A stretch of DNA of 12,279 nucleotides from Victivallales bacterium (GCA_017963875.1 JAGCTA010000186.1:1-12279), one strand, 5' to 3'. Positions 1 to 7,841 are shown, counted from the stretch's first letter. Made by a program: numbers and translations. The notes: generated by a model from the letters alone, not told the origin.

Positions 1-437
1 CGTCGATCAGGTTCGCAGATTTCGCCGATAAGCGGCTGGGACATGACGACGCCAGCGGCGCGGAATCCATAGAAGAAAAACGCGCCCGTCAGCAAGAGGA
101 CAATGGCAGCGGTCTGGCTCCAATAGAGGGAGGCTGGTGCGGCTAGGGCGACCAGCAATGCTGCCATGTTGCGCAGAAACCAAAAATCCGCCTGGCTTTG
201 CGCCGCGCCGACCCGTGCCGTCATCCATTTGCCAAGAGGGAGAAGGAGAAAGCCGAAATAGACCAAAGAGCCAAGGACGGAAACAAGTGAATTGGGCACA
301 TTCAGGCGCACGGCGAACAGAATGATTACCGTCTCTCCAAGGCACATGTACGAAGCACCATTGACGATACCGAACCAGAGGAAGTTTTTCTGGGACAGTT
401 TCATCTGTTCTGGTGTCAATGGATTCTGGCAAATCAC
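1..437 (-). CDS. MFS transporter, N-terminal part (runs off left edge)
   Basis: This frame encodes the first 145 residues of a polytopic membrane protein and runs off the left edge. A hydrophilic N-terminus is followed by long hydrophobic stretches: around residues 20-45, a helix around 52-70 ending in GKWMTARVG (a loop like the MFS loop 2-3 G-x3-[DR]-x-x-G motif), then helices around 86-104 and 108-130. This pattern fits the first four helices of a Major Facilitator Superfamily permease. I chose the GTG start at 435-437 because AAGGAG lies about 8 nt upstream; the in-frame ATG at 402-404 has no ribosome binding site. It is the last visible gene of the minus-strand run, 44 bp after the alanine racemase, and probably imports a sugar or glycoside released by the neighbouring hydrolases. 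The substrate is unknown. Confidence 0.8.
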   Translation of the reverse strand, partial: MICQNPLTPEQMKLSQKNFLWFGIVNGASYMCLGETVIILFAVRLNVPNSLVSVLGSLVYFGFLLLPLGKWMTARVGAAQSQADFWFLRNMAALLVALAAPASLYWSQTAAIVLLLTGAFFFYGFRAAGVVMSQPLIGEICEPDR

Positions 438-481
438 TTCTAGTTCTCCTTCAGTGCAGGGACAATCTTCTGCAATGACGG

Positions 482-1570
482 CTATTGCCTTCCAGCGCGG
501 CCGATGTTGCAGATGAGTTCGTGCCAGGTTGTCTGTGCGGCATTGGTCAGTTCGTCCAGCGTGATCGTCTCATTTCCCTGATGACCAAGCAATACGACTT
601 CATCATTTGGCGCGGCATTCGGGACATCCGTCAGGTCAAGCATGATCATGCTCATGCAGATTCTGCCGAGATAGGGCACTCGCTGTCCGCCAACCAACGC
701 TGACGCACGGTTTGATAGGCCTCTGAGAACTCCGTCGTCATAGCCCAATGGGGCGATGCCGACAATGCTGTCCCGTTGAAGAATCCTCGTGCAACCATAT
801 GATACGGGATGGCCTGCGGGAAGCCGTTTGACGGAAATGAGCCGTGTCTTGAGTGTCATGGCGTCTTTTGTCAACGGGATGGCATCACCAGGCAGCGTGA
901 CTTCCTTGTAAAGGCAGATGCCTAGACGTGCGTAGTGCAATTCTGGCACAAGGTCGTTCATGAATGCGTAGGAAGCGCAAATGTGGTTTTCCGTGCATTC
1001 TGAAGGCAAAAGGGCAAGTGTTTGACGGAAGGCGGCGACCTGATGCTGTGTCTCAAGCGCATCTGGTTCCTCTGCCTTGGCGATGTGCGAATAGATGCCT
1101 TTCAACTCAAGGCCAGGAAGGCCTGAAATTGTCTTCAAGGCCGCAGGAACGTCTTCTGGTAGAAATCCCAGGCGCCCCATGCCAGTTTCCACCGCCAGAT
1201 GTATATGGACAGTTCTGTGCTGCGCAACGCAAGCCGCAGACAATGCCGCCGCCTGCTCAAACGAAAAGATACCCATGGTGACATTTTCCAGTCTGCATGC
1301 GGCTTCCGTCTCATCGGGCAAAGGTCCAAGCAAACACCAGATGCGGCATGAAATCCCTGCGTCTCTCAGGCGGATGGCCTCCGTCACACGGAAGACAGTG
1401 AGAATTTCAGCCCCGCCAGAGATGAACGCCTTTGCTGTTTCAATCAAGCCGTGGCCGTAGGCATCGGATTTGACGACTGCGGCAAAATCCATTTGTGGAA
1501 AACGGCTTTTGAATGCACGGAAATTCTCTTTGAGAATATCGTAATTGACATTGACTTCGGTCGGATACAT
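482..1570 (-). CDS. alr: Alanine racemase-like PLP enzyme (fold-type III), divergent
   Basis: This 362-residue protein has the usual Alr length and layout: an N-terminal PLP barrel and a C-terminal beta domain. The PLP lysine is K34 in VVKSDAYGHG. ETGMGRLG (R133), ARLGICLY (R215), VSYG (catalytic tyrosine Y258), GYDDG and GRICM are all recognisable. Alr interconverts L- and D-alanine, normally for peptidoglycan. Several positions that are well conserved in Alr differ here, by my alignment from memory to the Geobacillus enzyme: the carbamylated lysine before the [DE]TGMGRLG motif is A126, the Asp after GRICM is S307, the Asn of H-x-A-N-S is Ala, and the late active-site Tyr is G357. It lies 14 bp after the CBM9-like gene with no clear ribosome binding site, so coupled translation is likely. 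Its place in a sugar operon leaves open whether alanine is its substrate. Confidence 0.85.
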   Translation of the reverse strand: MYPTEVNVNYDILKENFRAFKSRFPQMDFAAVVKSDAYGHGLIETAKAFISGGAEILTVFRVTEAIRLRDAGISCRIWCLLGPLPDETEAACRLENVTMGIFSFEQAAALSAACVAQHRTVHIHLAVETGMGRLGFLPEDVPAALKTISGLPGLELKGIYSHIAKAEEPDALETQHQVAAFRQTLALLPSECTENHICASYAFMNDLVPELHYARLGICLYKEVTLPGDAIPLTKDAMTLKTRLISVKRLPAGHPVSYGCTRILQRDSIVGIAPLGYDDGVLRGLSNRASALVGGQRVPYLGRICMSMIMLDLTDVPNAAPNDEVVLLGHQGNETITLDELTNAAQTTWHELICNIGRAGRQ

Positions 1571-1584
1571 GATGCGTCTGTGGA

Positions 1585-2244
1585 TTATTCGAACGTGATG
1601 GGGGCAAAATACTCTGGCAAATGGAAATTGAGTTCAGGGATAGGTGCCCAGGTAATCCAATGCGGATGGGAGGACTGGCCTGCGCACTTGTAGAAATTGC
1701 ATGTCCAGTGCTGTCCGTTAAGGTCTCCAAGCGGTCCGCAGAAATCCTCCATGGCGGCGCGTGGAATCGCAAATTGCGCTGTCCAGGTCAGCGGCGTCGT
1801 GATTTCTGGATCGACGGTGCGCGGAAGTGACGTCCTGACTTTGATGAGTTTTCCGTGCTCCTCGTCAATCCGTGTGTAATCGGCGAAGCCATGTGATGTG
1901 CGGTGGTGGTCACGGATATAGAAGAAAAGATAGGCGCCGCCCGCGCTCATTTCCAGATTGAAGTATCCAGGTCCCGTCGAGGGCTTGAAGAAGAATTCCA
2001 CACAGGAGTCATTGCAGACTTCGTTCTGGTAGTTGAGTTGGTTGGCAATCACGTATTGGTCTTTTGTCTGGAAAATTCCATAGATGGTGTCATGGTCATG
2101 GAGTAGCCTGACGGACACTGGCGGATGGTGGCTGCTGCTCATGGGCATGGCGTTTTTTAATTCCGTGGTTTCAGCCTGCGACCAGTCTTCCCAGTTGCAA
2201 TTGAATTCAGGCGCTTTTGTGACTGATTTGATGAGATAGGACAT
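1585..2244 (-). CDS. CBM9-like carbohydrate-binding protein
   Basis: This 219-residue protein resembles stand-alone carbohydrate-binding family 9-like proteins (CBM9_like superfamily). It has a beta-sandwich pattern with the typical blocks: an N-terminal NWEDW stretch, VSVRLLHDHDTIYGIF near residue 43, NDSCVEFFFKP near 78, YFNLEMSAGGAYLFFYIRD near 94, and the C-terminal HWITWAPIPELNFHLPEYFAPITF. The final W-x-P-x-x-x-x-NFHxPEYF motif is characteristic. No signal peptide is visible, so the protein is either cytoplasmic or exported by an unrecognised route. The start is supported by AAAGGAG 7 nt upstream. It follows the yfcE-like gene by 35 bp in the same run. The likely role is binding or processing a sugar or glycoside; no catalytic function can be assigned. 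Confidence 0.75.
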   Translation of the reverse strand: MSYLIKSVTKAPEFNCNWEDWSQAETTELKNAMPMSSSHHPPVSVRLLHDHDTIYGIFQTKDQYVIANQLNYQNEVCNDSCVEFFFKPSTGPGYFNLEMSAGGAYLFFYIRDHHRTSHGFADYTRIDEEHGKLIKVRTSLPRTVDPEITTPLTWTAQFAIPRAAMEDFCGPLGDLNGQHWTCNFYKCAGQSSHPHWITWAPIPELNFHLPEYFAPITFE

Positions 2245-2261
2245 CTTTGGCTCCTTTGAGG

Positions 2262-2279
2262 GTGATTGATGTGATTGAT
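2262..2279. repeat. Perfect 9-bp tandem duplication in intergenic gap
   Basis: GTGATTGAT occurs twice in direct succession (2262-2270 and 2271-2279) between the stop codon of the yfcE-like gene and the ribosome binding site of the CBM9-like gene. It is probably a replication-slippage duplication that lengthens the gap; no regulatory role is evident. Confidence 0.6.
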
Positions 2280-2834
2280 TTATGACAGTGAAAGATCTAT
2301 TGATTTTATGGTTTCATGCCCCGACAGCGTTTTCAGTTCAATGTGTTTATCGTCCATAACCGCATAGCCTGGTTTAGACAGCGATTTTGGAATGGTTGTT
2401 GAGCCTGGGTTGACAAAGAACAGCCCATCTTGCTGCTTGAGCAATGGGATGTGCGTATGGCCTGAGATGAAGACATCCCCTTTCGATAGCGGGGGAAGGC
2501 GGTTCTCATTGTAGATGTGACCGTGCGTAAGAAAACAACGGCGGCTTGCGTTGAAGACGATGGCGTAGTCCCCCATGATTGGAAAATCCAAAAGCATCTG
2601 GTCCACTTCTGAATCGCAATTGCCGCGTATGCCGATGATGACATCGCGGTATTCATTCAGAAGTGGTGCCAGGTCCTTTGGCTCATAGCCAATGGGAAGC
2701 GTGTTTCGCGGACCGTGGTAGAGGTAGTCGCCGCAGATGAGAAAATAGTCTGCATGTTCGGCTTTATAGGCTTCGATTGCCTCACTGAAGGCTTCTGCTG
2801 AACCGTGAAGGTCTGAAATGATTAGGAAACGCAT
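2280..2834 (-). CDS. yfcE: YfcE/MJ0936-type metallophosphodiesterase
   Basis: This 184-residue calcineurin-like phosphoesterase has the same length as E. coli YfcE. Metal-binding motifs are complete and in order: D8-x-H10 in ISDLHG, GD (D36) in ICGDYLYHGPRN, GNCD (N72), THGH (H104) and GHTHIP (H126, H128), ending with the VNPGST turn. Proteins of this family hydrolyse phosphodiesters such as bis-pNPP with a two-metal (often Mn) centre. Their physiological substrate is generally unknown. It starts 6 bp after the stop of the GHL10-type gene and has no ribosome binding site of its own, suggesting translational coupling. A job in this operon, for example on a phosphorylated or phosphodiester-linked sugar, is only inferred. 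Confidence 0.88.
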   Translation of the reverse strand: MRFLIISDLHGSAEAFSEAIEAYKAEHADYFLICGDYLYHGPRNTLPIGYEPKDLAPLLNEYRDVIIGIRGNCDSEVDQMLLDFPIMGDYAIVFNASRRCFLTHGHIYNENRLPPLSKGDVFISGHTHIPLLKQQDGLFFVNPGSTTIPKSLSKPGYAVMDDKHIELKTLSGHETIKSIDLSLS

Positions 2835-2840
2835 GGTGTG

Positions 2841-5144
2841 TCAGTGGAATAGGTTGGGTAGAATGTCGTTGGCTTCTCTTGAATTGAGGCTGAAAAGCGC
2901 AAAGCCAGCGGTTTGTTCCTGGCGGGCGCTGTAGATTTGCTGGCGGACTTGATTCAATGTCAGATTGTGGACAGAAACCCCGATGCCTGGAACCAGTCTG
3001 TGAAGTGCATCGCCGACTTCCTGTTTCTGTCTGCGGACATCGGAAAGAAATGCCGCCGCCGAAGATTGGTAGTTCATGGGGCAGACAAAATTCAAGTTGC
3101 CGTTGGCAAGCCAGTTCTGCCAGTCTTGGCCGACGGCGTTTTTGGCAGAAGCAAGGTCTGGAAAGACCGCTGCCGATATCTGGATGCCAGGCCGTGCCTG
3201 ACGAGCCGCCGCCGCGAGTTCCTGAACAAGTGTGCTGAGAATGCGCTGTCTGAAAACAATCCAACGCGCATGGTCTCCTCCGCCCGCCATGACGGCTTGC
3301 GGCCATGTGGTTTGTCGCCCAAGGTAGATTTCAAATGCCTTGTGGCATAGAGGGCAGAGGCAGGCGGCGGATTTCGGGTATCTCAGGAAGTCCAGATGAA
3401 TCCCGTCAAGTTGATAATTGACGGCGATTTCCGATATCAGTCTGGCGAGATGCTGACGGTTCTGAATCTGGGATGGACACAGCCATGGCAACGTGTTCAA
3501 GTCGGAATCCATTTGGAGGCGGCCTTGTGCGCACCATTGTTTGAGGACATGCTGTTGATGGGGATTTCTGCTGGCGTCTTCCAGCGAGAGGCAATTAATC
3601 CACGCATGTGTTTGGATTCCAAGAGGGCGGCAGTTGTCCAGGCAAGGTGAAATGAGATTGCTAGAATTCGTCAATGGTGTTACTCGGCTAGGATAATTGG
3701 CTAGAATGGATGAACCGCTGTAAAGGAAAAACGCATTGAAATCCGCCTCCTTGATTCGGCGTGCGGTTGCAGCCATACTTTCTCCACGCAGGCCGATTTC
3801 GTGGTTGCACCACAGCGCACGCAGTTCGTAGGCATTTGCGCTGACAGGTGTGATGCCGATGGCTGTTAATGCGTTGATGCAGTCGTTGGCCATCTGGATT
3901 GTGGTTTCATACTGCGCATTCTGATAACTGACTCTGGCGGAATCAAGTGTCCGTTTGGCAATGGCCTTGTCCGCTTTCGATGCGACGGAGTCATTGTATG
4001 CTTTCCGTGCGTATTCATAACGTGTGAAGGCGGCGCTTTGGCGAAGCGTCGGGATATGTTTTGCCGCGAATGCCGCCATGGTCGCGGGGGTGTTGTCTGG
4101 ATCCTTGTTGAGAAATGCGTGGGTTACCCAGAATCCTGCGGAAGATTCGATGATTGCAGGCCAATTCGTCATGTTTCCATGGGTGTTTTCCCATACGGCA
4201 ACGGTTTTCTGAGGCGGCAGGACTGAATCGACCTTGATGAAGGATTCGGCGCTTAATCTGTAGTTTCTCGTGTACGGCAATGTGTATGGGAGGAATTTCA
4301 CTGTCGCCAGGTCCTTTGTGGATGTGTATTTCCCCGTTGGAAATCCCATGGCCTGTTGCAGGATGGGTGGCAACGCGTGGAATACGGCAGCCTTTCCACC
4401 ACGGCGAATGAAGGATGCCAAGTTCGCAAGTTGATTCGGATTGGCCGCCGCAGGATGTGGAAGATAGACGAAAGAGTAGGGCCGTAGATTCAGGTAGGTG
4501 GTGTCTTCCTGTTCAATGACGGCAGGGAGGACACCATGGCGTGTCAGCGCATTGCTCAGGTGATCGGCGTATTTGTATGCCTCCTGCATCTCCTTCCCAG
4601 AAAAACCCGAACGGATGATGGCGACGGGGACATTGGGACGCACAAATTCCAATGACGCCAGATGAAGCACCGTCTGACCAGTGGCGCCTTTCCAGAATGC
4701 CAGCCGCAAAACAGATGCCTTTTGCCAGGACCCTGCTGTTGTCTCTGGATGAAACTGCGCTTTGGGAATGAATATCTCCTGCCAGGATTTTTCCGACGAC
4801 GGGGCGAAAATCGCCGATTGCCACACGGATCCAGTCCTGATATAGACATTGAATTGGCGGATGAGTTCTGGCTTGATGCAGAAGACGCGCAATTTCACGC
4901 CCGCACAGTGGGTGAGGTTCTCATTGATCGGCAAATCCCAGTAGGCACGCTGATAACTGTCATTGAGGAAAGTGGCTGAAAATGCCAGTCCCGTGGATTC
5001 ACCATAGCGAAGGAGTTGCGGAAGTGCTGCTGGCCCGCAAGGATTCGCATTGGCCCCCGCCAGACGCAGGTCGAGTTGTTGTGATTCAGCAAAAATACAC
5101 AACAGAAATGACAGCAGCAGTGTCTTGATTATTATCGTTTTCAT
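2841..5144 (-). CDS. Secreted multidomain glycosyl hydrolase-like protein (GHL10/DUF187-type)
   Basis: This 767-residue protein opens with a signal peptide (basic start, hydrophobic residues 4-18, likely cleavage after the Ala at 19). Residues about 24-170 look like a beta-rich, possibly carbohydrate-binding domain. Residues about 172-370 resemble a class I glutamine amidotransferase-like fold (VAIIRSGF, FVYLPHP, LASFIRRGGKAAVF). Residues about 372-430 form a charged, probably helical linker. From about residue 438 comes a TIM-barrel domain of the GHL10/DUF187 type, starting LRALW and containing DGIHLDFLRYP (D580, D585), the putative catalytic region. A CxCxxC cluster (C595, C597, C600) directly follows and may bind metal. 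The protein presumably cleaves a polysaccharide outside the cytoplasm. The start has AAGAGA 7-8 nt upstream. No typical lipobox is present. It lies 50 bp after the glycyl radical enzyme gene. The exact glycosidase family and substrate are not known. Confidence 0.8.
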   Translation of the reverse strand: MKTIIIKTLLLSFLLCIFAESQQLDLRLAGANANPCGPAALPQLLRYGESTGLAFSATFLNDSYQRAYWDLPINENLTHCAGVKLRVFCIKPELIRQFNVYIRTGSVWQSAIFAPSSEKSWQEIFIPKAQFHPETTAGSWQKASVLRLAFWKGATGQTVLHLASLEFVRPNVPVAIIRSGFSGKEMQEAYKYADHLSNALTRHGVLPAVIEQEDTTYLNLRPYSFVYLPHPAAANPNQLANLASFIRRGGKAAVFHALPPILQQAMGFPTGKYTSTKDLATVKFLPYTLPYTRNYRLSAESFIKVDSVLPPQKTVAVWENTHGNMTNWPAIIESSAGFWVTHAFLNKDPDNTPATMAAFAAKHIPTLRQSAAFTRYEYARKAYNDSVASKADKAIAKRTLDSARVSYQNAQYETTIQMANDCINALTAIGITPVSANAYELRALWCNHEIGLRGESMAATARRIKEADFNAFFLYSGSSILANYPSRVTPLTNSSNLISPCLDNCRPLGIQTHAWINCLSLEDASRNPHQQHVLKQWCAQGRLQMDSDLNTLPWLCPSQIQNRQHLARLISEIAVNYQLDGIHLDFLRYPKSAACLCPLCHKAFEIYLGRQTTWPQAVMAGGGDHARWIVFRQRILSTLVQELAAAARQARPGIQISAAVFPDLASAKNAVGQDWQNWLANGNLNFVCPMNYQSSAAAFLSDVRRQKQEVGDALHRLVPGIGVSVHNLTLNQVRQQIYSARQEQTAGFALFSLNSREANDILPNLFH

Positions 5145-5169
5145 TGGTTTCTCTTAATTGGTCCAGTGC

Positions 5170-5186
5170 CATGGCGAAATGCCATG
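5170..5186 (-). other. Small intra-operon hairpin
   Basis: CATGGC and GCCATG form a perfect 6-bp stem around a 5-nt loop, beginning 8 nt after the stop codon of the glycyl radical enzyme gene. There is no T-tract after it, so it is not a classical terminator. It could be an mRNA stabiliser or processing site between this gene and the GHL10-type gene. Confidence 0.3.
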
Positions 5187-5194
5187 ACGAACAA

Positions 5195-7450
5195 TCAGTA
5201 TTCGTGTTTGTGTCTTGAAATCAAGTGGTTCTGTAAATCATGGTCAATGAGTTTGAACATCTGTGAATATCCTGCGACACGAACTTGAAGCGTTCCGAAA
5301 TGCTCTGGATCCCTCTGGGCGCGAAGCATGTCCTCCGCCGTGACGACATTCCATTGCAACTGGCCGACACCCAGTTTGAAGAAAGCGGTTCGGATGAGGT
5401 CCGCAAGCAGCCTGGGGCCGTTTTCGGCATCATTCAGAAGATTCGGATGCAGGTCGATGATGGCCGCGCTACCCCCTGCCGCTTCATCGTGTGGCTGTCG
5501 TGATAACGAGCCAAGCATCCGTGTGATGCCCGAAAGGTCGCAGCCAGGCGCGGCGGAAAGCGAATAGGCAAAGGACTCGCCTGCATGGCGTCCGTCAGGT
5601 GTCGCGCCGATGCCATGCCCTGAATGGACATTTTGCAGGAAACTGAACAGATGAACGAAAAAGCGGCTGTCAGGCTCGCTGACGCGATCCATAATGGCAA
5701 TGAAAGAACGGCTCAGTTCAGCGGCAATGTCATCGACTTCCGCGATTCCATTGCCGTATTTGGGGACTTCCTTTTTCAACAGAAGTCGCTCTGTCTCATG
5801 TCCGTCAAAATCGTTTTCAAGCATAACCCGCAGGTCTTTAGCAGAGAATCTCCCTGATGTGAAAACATTCTGCTTCAGGGCCATAAGTGAATCCGCCGTA
5901 TTTGGCACTCCCATCAGGCAGATGGAATGCCAGTTGTAGTGTGCGCCCCTGTCATTGATTTCGCGGCCCTTAGAGATGCAGTCGTCAGTCAGCAATGAGA
6001 ACATGTTCTGTGCGCCGAACTCGCGTTGCCTGAACTCGCCTTTGCGGCAGAAATAGACCATTCGTCGGGCGATGATATCAACATTGTCCATGAAAGTTCG
6101 ATAGAATTCGTCATACGAACCATATTCCTCAAGTTTTTTGCAGTGAAGCGGCGTTTGATGTTTTTTCGCCACATCGTAGCCACCGTGAATGGTCAGTTCA
6201 AGCACCTTGAGGAGACTGAACCAGCCAGAGACTGCACGGGAAACCGCACGGCCTGGAATTGTCAGTTCAACGCAGCCGATTGGCGAGTAGTTCCGTGCGT
6301 CTTCAAGGGAGATTCCCCTGGCGTTTAATGCGTGGATGAAACAAGTGTCATTGAAGAAAAACGGGATGCCGCCGCCATGGGCGACCATGCGGCAGGCTTT
6401 TTCCAGAAGCGGGGCAGGGGTGTCTGGATGGATTCTGAAGGAGAGGTCGCGCAGGTGACCGAAGTCCTCTGTCGCGTTCAGTATGATGTCCGTCAGTTCA
6501 TTGCAGGCACAGGAACCGTCAGGGGCTGTTCCGCCGATGGTGGTTGCCTGGACATCATAATCCTGATACAGTTTGATTGCGAAATCAACCATTAGTTCAT
6601 GGGCTTTCTCAATGGTCAGCGAACCATTGGCGATATCCTTGCGGTAGAACGGAATAAGCAGTTGGTCAAGCCGCCCGATGCTGTTTGCGTTGATGATTCC
6701 TTCCTCAGCGCAGGACAGCAGATGGCCGAACCAGAGAAGTTGAACCGCGCCACCGAAACTCTGTGCTCCGTTTTCGACTGAGAGGCACCATTTGGCAAGT
6801 TCTTGATTTCCAGCGGCTTTTGCTAGTTCAGCATAGCGTTTCCCGAGCGTAAACCCCGCGTCGCAGACTGCCAGTAGCGCCCTGTAGAAACTTTCACTAC
6901 GGACATAATCGGAACATTCTGGGGCGCGGCTATTCATGGCTGACTGCACGTCCGCCTTCAAGCCGCCGAAGCCTTTGGCGAGAAGACGGTCATAGCCTTT
7001 GACCGTATGGTTTTCCATCCATCCGATACCCATGAACGGATTCATGTCCCGCCACGTGCCATTGGCGAAGCCTTCCGATGGCTGGCCGCCATGAGAGTTC
7101 GGGAAAACATGCGGTTGGACATTCCGCTTCTTGAAAAGTTCTACGGGGAACATTGTGCAACCGAGTGCCTCAAGTGCTTTCGCATCTGCAACGGCATCGC
7201 GGTCTTCTCTGCCCGCGTTGAATATCCATTGGAGATGGACACCTGCCAGAAGGCTGTCGTCTTCAAGTTCCAGAGGCGTCAGACGTGTCAATTCAAGCAG
7301 TGTTTTTGCACGGCATTCGCCCTGCGTCAAGATGCCGTCCTTCAATGCAAACCATTCGGCTGCATCGCGCGTCAGGGAAATGTCCAGCCGTGAATGCGCA
7401 CCGTTCATGGCTTTGTAGCGGTCTAGAAGATGTCGTTGTCTATCGTTCAT
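5195..7450 (-). CDS. Glycyl radical enzyme, pyruvate formate-lyase superfamily, dehydratase-type
   Basis: This 751-residue protein has PFL-superfamily length and both hallmark motifs. The thiyl-radical cysteine C393 lies in NYSPIGCVE, with the adjacent glutamate E395 typical of eliminating enzymes such as choline TMA-lyase and glycerol or propanediol dehydratase, and unlike the CC pair of true pyruvate formate-lyase. The glycyl radical site is G727 in RVAGY, 25 residues from the C-terminus. It probably removes water or another leaving group from a small polyol, sugar or amine by radical chemistry in a strictly anaerobic cytoplasm. Its radical-SAM activase is not in the window. I place the start at the ATG at 7448-7450: the PFL-like sequence begins there, and the upstream in-frame extension to 7570 has no family character. 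The ribosome binding site is weak. It heads the second minus-strand run. The substrate is unassigned. Confidence 0.88.
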   Translation of the reverse strand: MNDRQRHLLDRYKAMNGAHSRLDISLTRDAAEWFALKDGILTQGECRAKTLLELTRLTPLELEDDSLLAGVHLQWIFNAGREDRDAVADAKALEALGCTMFPVELFKKRNVQPHVFPNSHGGQPSEGFANGTWRDMNPFMGIGWMENHTVKGYDRLLAKGFGGLKADVQSAMNSRAPECSDYVRSESFYRALLAVCDAGFTLGKRYAELAKAAGNQELAKWCLSVENGAQSFGGAVQLLWFGHLLSCAEEGIINANSIGRLDQLLIPFYRKDIANGSLTIEKAHELMVDFAIKLYQDYDVQATTIGGTAPDGSCACNELTDIILNATEDFGHLRDLSFRIHPDTPAPLLEKACRMVAHGGGIPFFFNDTCFIHALNARGISLEDARNYSPIGCVELTIPGRAVSRAVSGWFSLLKVLELTIHGGYDVAKKHQTPLHCKKLEEYGSYDEFYRTFMDNVDIIARRMVYFCRKGEFRQREFGAQNMFSLLTDDCISKGREINDRGAHYNWHSICLMGVPNTADSLMALKQNVFTSGRFSAKDLRVMLENDFDGHETERLLLKKEVPKYGNGIAEVDDIAAELSRSFIAIMDRVSEPDSRFFVHLFSFLQNVHSGHGIGATPDGRHAGESFAYSLSAAPGCDLSGITRMLGSLSRQPHDEAAGGSAAIIDLHPNLLNDAENGPRLLADLIRTAFFKLGVGQLQWNVVTAEDMLRAQRDPEHFGTLQVRVAGYSQMFKLIDHDLQNHLISRHKHEY

Positions 7451-7587
7451 TATTATTATTCGTCTTATTTCCCACGAGAGGAGGTATGAGTTCTTCGCGG
7501 TTGGAAGCGTACAGAGGTTAATAACTTTTTTGATTCGCCTTACCAGTGGTTCAAGTGTCTGCCCCTGCATGGTTTTAGCAAATCAAC

Positions 7588-7609
7588 TTTGTTGTCAACC
7601 AACTACAAA
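7588..7609. promoter_or_regulatory. 22-bp imperfect dyad, candidate operator of the GRE operon
   Basis: TTTGTTGT (7588-7595) and ACTACAAA (7602-7609) are inverted arms with one mismatch around a 6-bp centre. The element overlaps the expected transcription start of the candidate minus-strand promoter at 7613-7640, the usual place for a repressor site. No regulator gene is in the window to pair with it. Confidence 0.35.
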
Positions 7610-7612
7610 TCA

Positions 7613-7640
7613 AATATAAAGCGTATTCAGGCAAAATCAA
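7613..7640 (-). promoter_or_regulatory. Candidate sigma-70-type promoter for the GRE operon
   Basis: On the minus strand, TTGATT (-35, plus positions 7635-7640) and TATATT (-10, plus positions 7613-7618) are separated by 16 bp. The predicted start near 7606 would give a leader of about 155 nt before the ATG at 7450. The match is moderate and the surrounding sequence is AT-rich, so chance is possible. Confidence 0.35.
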
Positions 7641-7641
7641 A

Positions 7642-7657
7642 GACAATGCATATTGTC
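7642..7657. promoter_or_regulatory. 16-bp dyad with perfect 6-bp arms upstream of the candidate -35
   Basis: GACAAT (7642-7647) and ATTGTC (7652-7657) are perfect inverted arms around GCAT. The element sits directly upstream of the candidate minus-strand -35 box, a position suited to an activator or a second repressor half-site. Confidence 0.35.
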
Positions 7658-7802
7658 ATGTCTCATATTTTTGAAACTGGTTTTATATTGCGCTCTATTC
7701 ACAGATGGTAGGTGATTGCACTAAAGACATGAAATAACAAGATATGGCATCGAAAAGGCTATACGGATACCTCATCATACATAAAATAACTCTTTATATG
7801 AC

Positions 7803-7831
7803 TTGCATGAAAAGGAATGGACGTTTACAGT
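7803..7831 (+). promoter_or_regulatory. Candidate promoter for the DUF4869-like/ATPase gene pair
   Basis: TTGCAT (7803-7808) and TACAGT (7826-7831) with a 17-bp spacer form the best sigma-70-like pair I found upstream of the plus-strand genes. A start near 7838 would leave a leader of about 50 nt. Each hexamer matches consensus at only 4 of 6 positions. Confidence 0.25.
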
Positions 7832-7841
7832 ATGTTTTCTC

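Noticed and set aside
7..432. 141-codon minus-strand open frame at the left edge
   Set aside because: It is rich in Arg, Trp and Pro without domain sense. The other minus-strand frame over the same bases gives clear transmembrane helices of an MFS protein with a good ribosome binding site.
5090..5144. Lipobox in the GHL10-type protein (a Cys in the signal peptide region)
   Set aside because: The residues before the Cys are F-L-L, without the small residue needed at -1, so ordinary signal peptidase I cleavage is more likely.
7451..7570. 40-residue N-terminal extension of the glycyl radical enzyme
   Set aside because: The extension does not look like PFL-family sequence and has no clear ribosome binding site. 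The ATG at 7450 begins a normal-looking enzyme of 751 residues, and the extension overlaps the probable leader.
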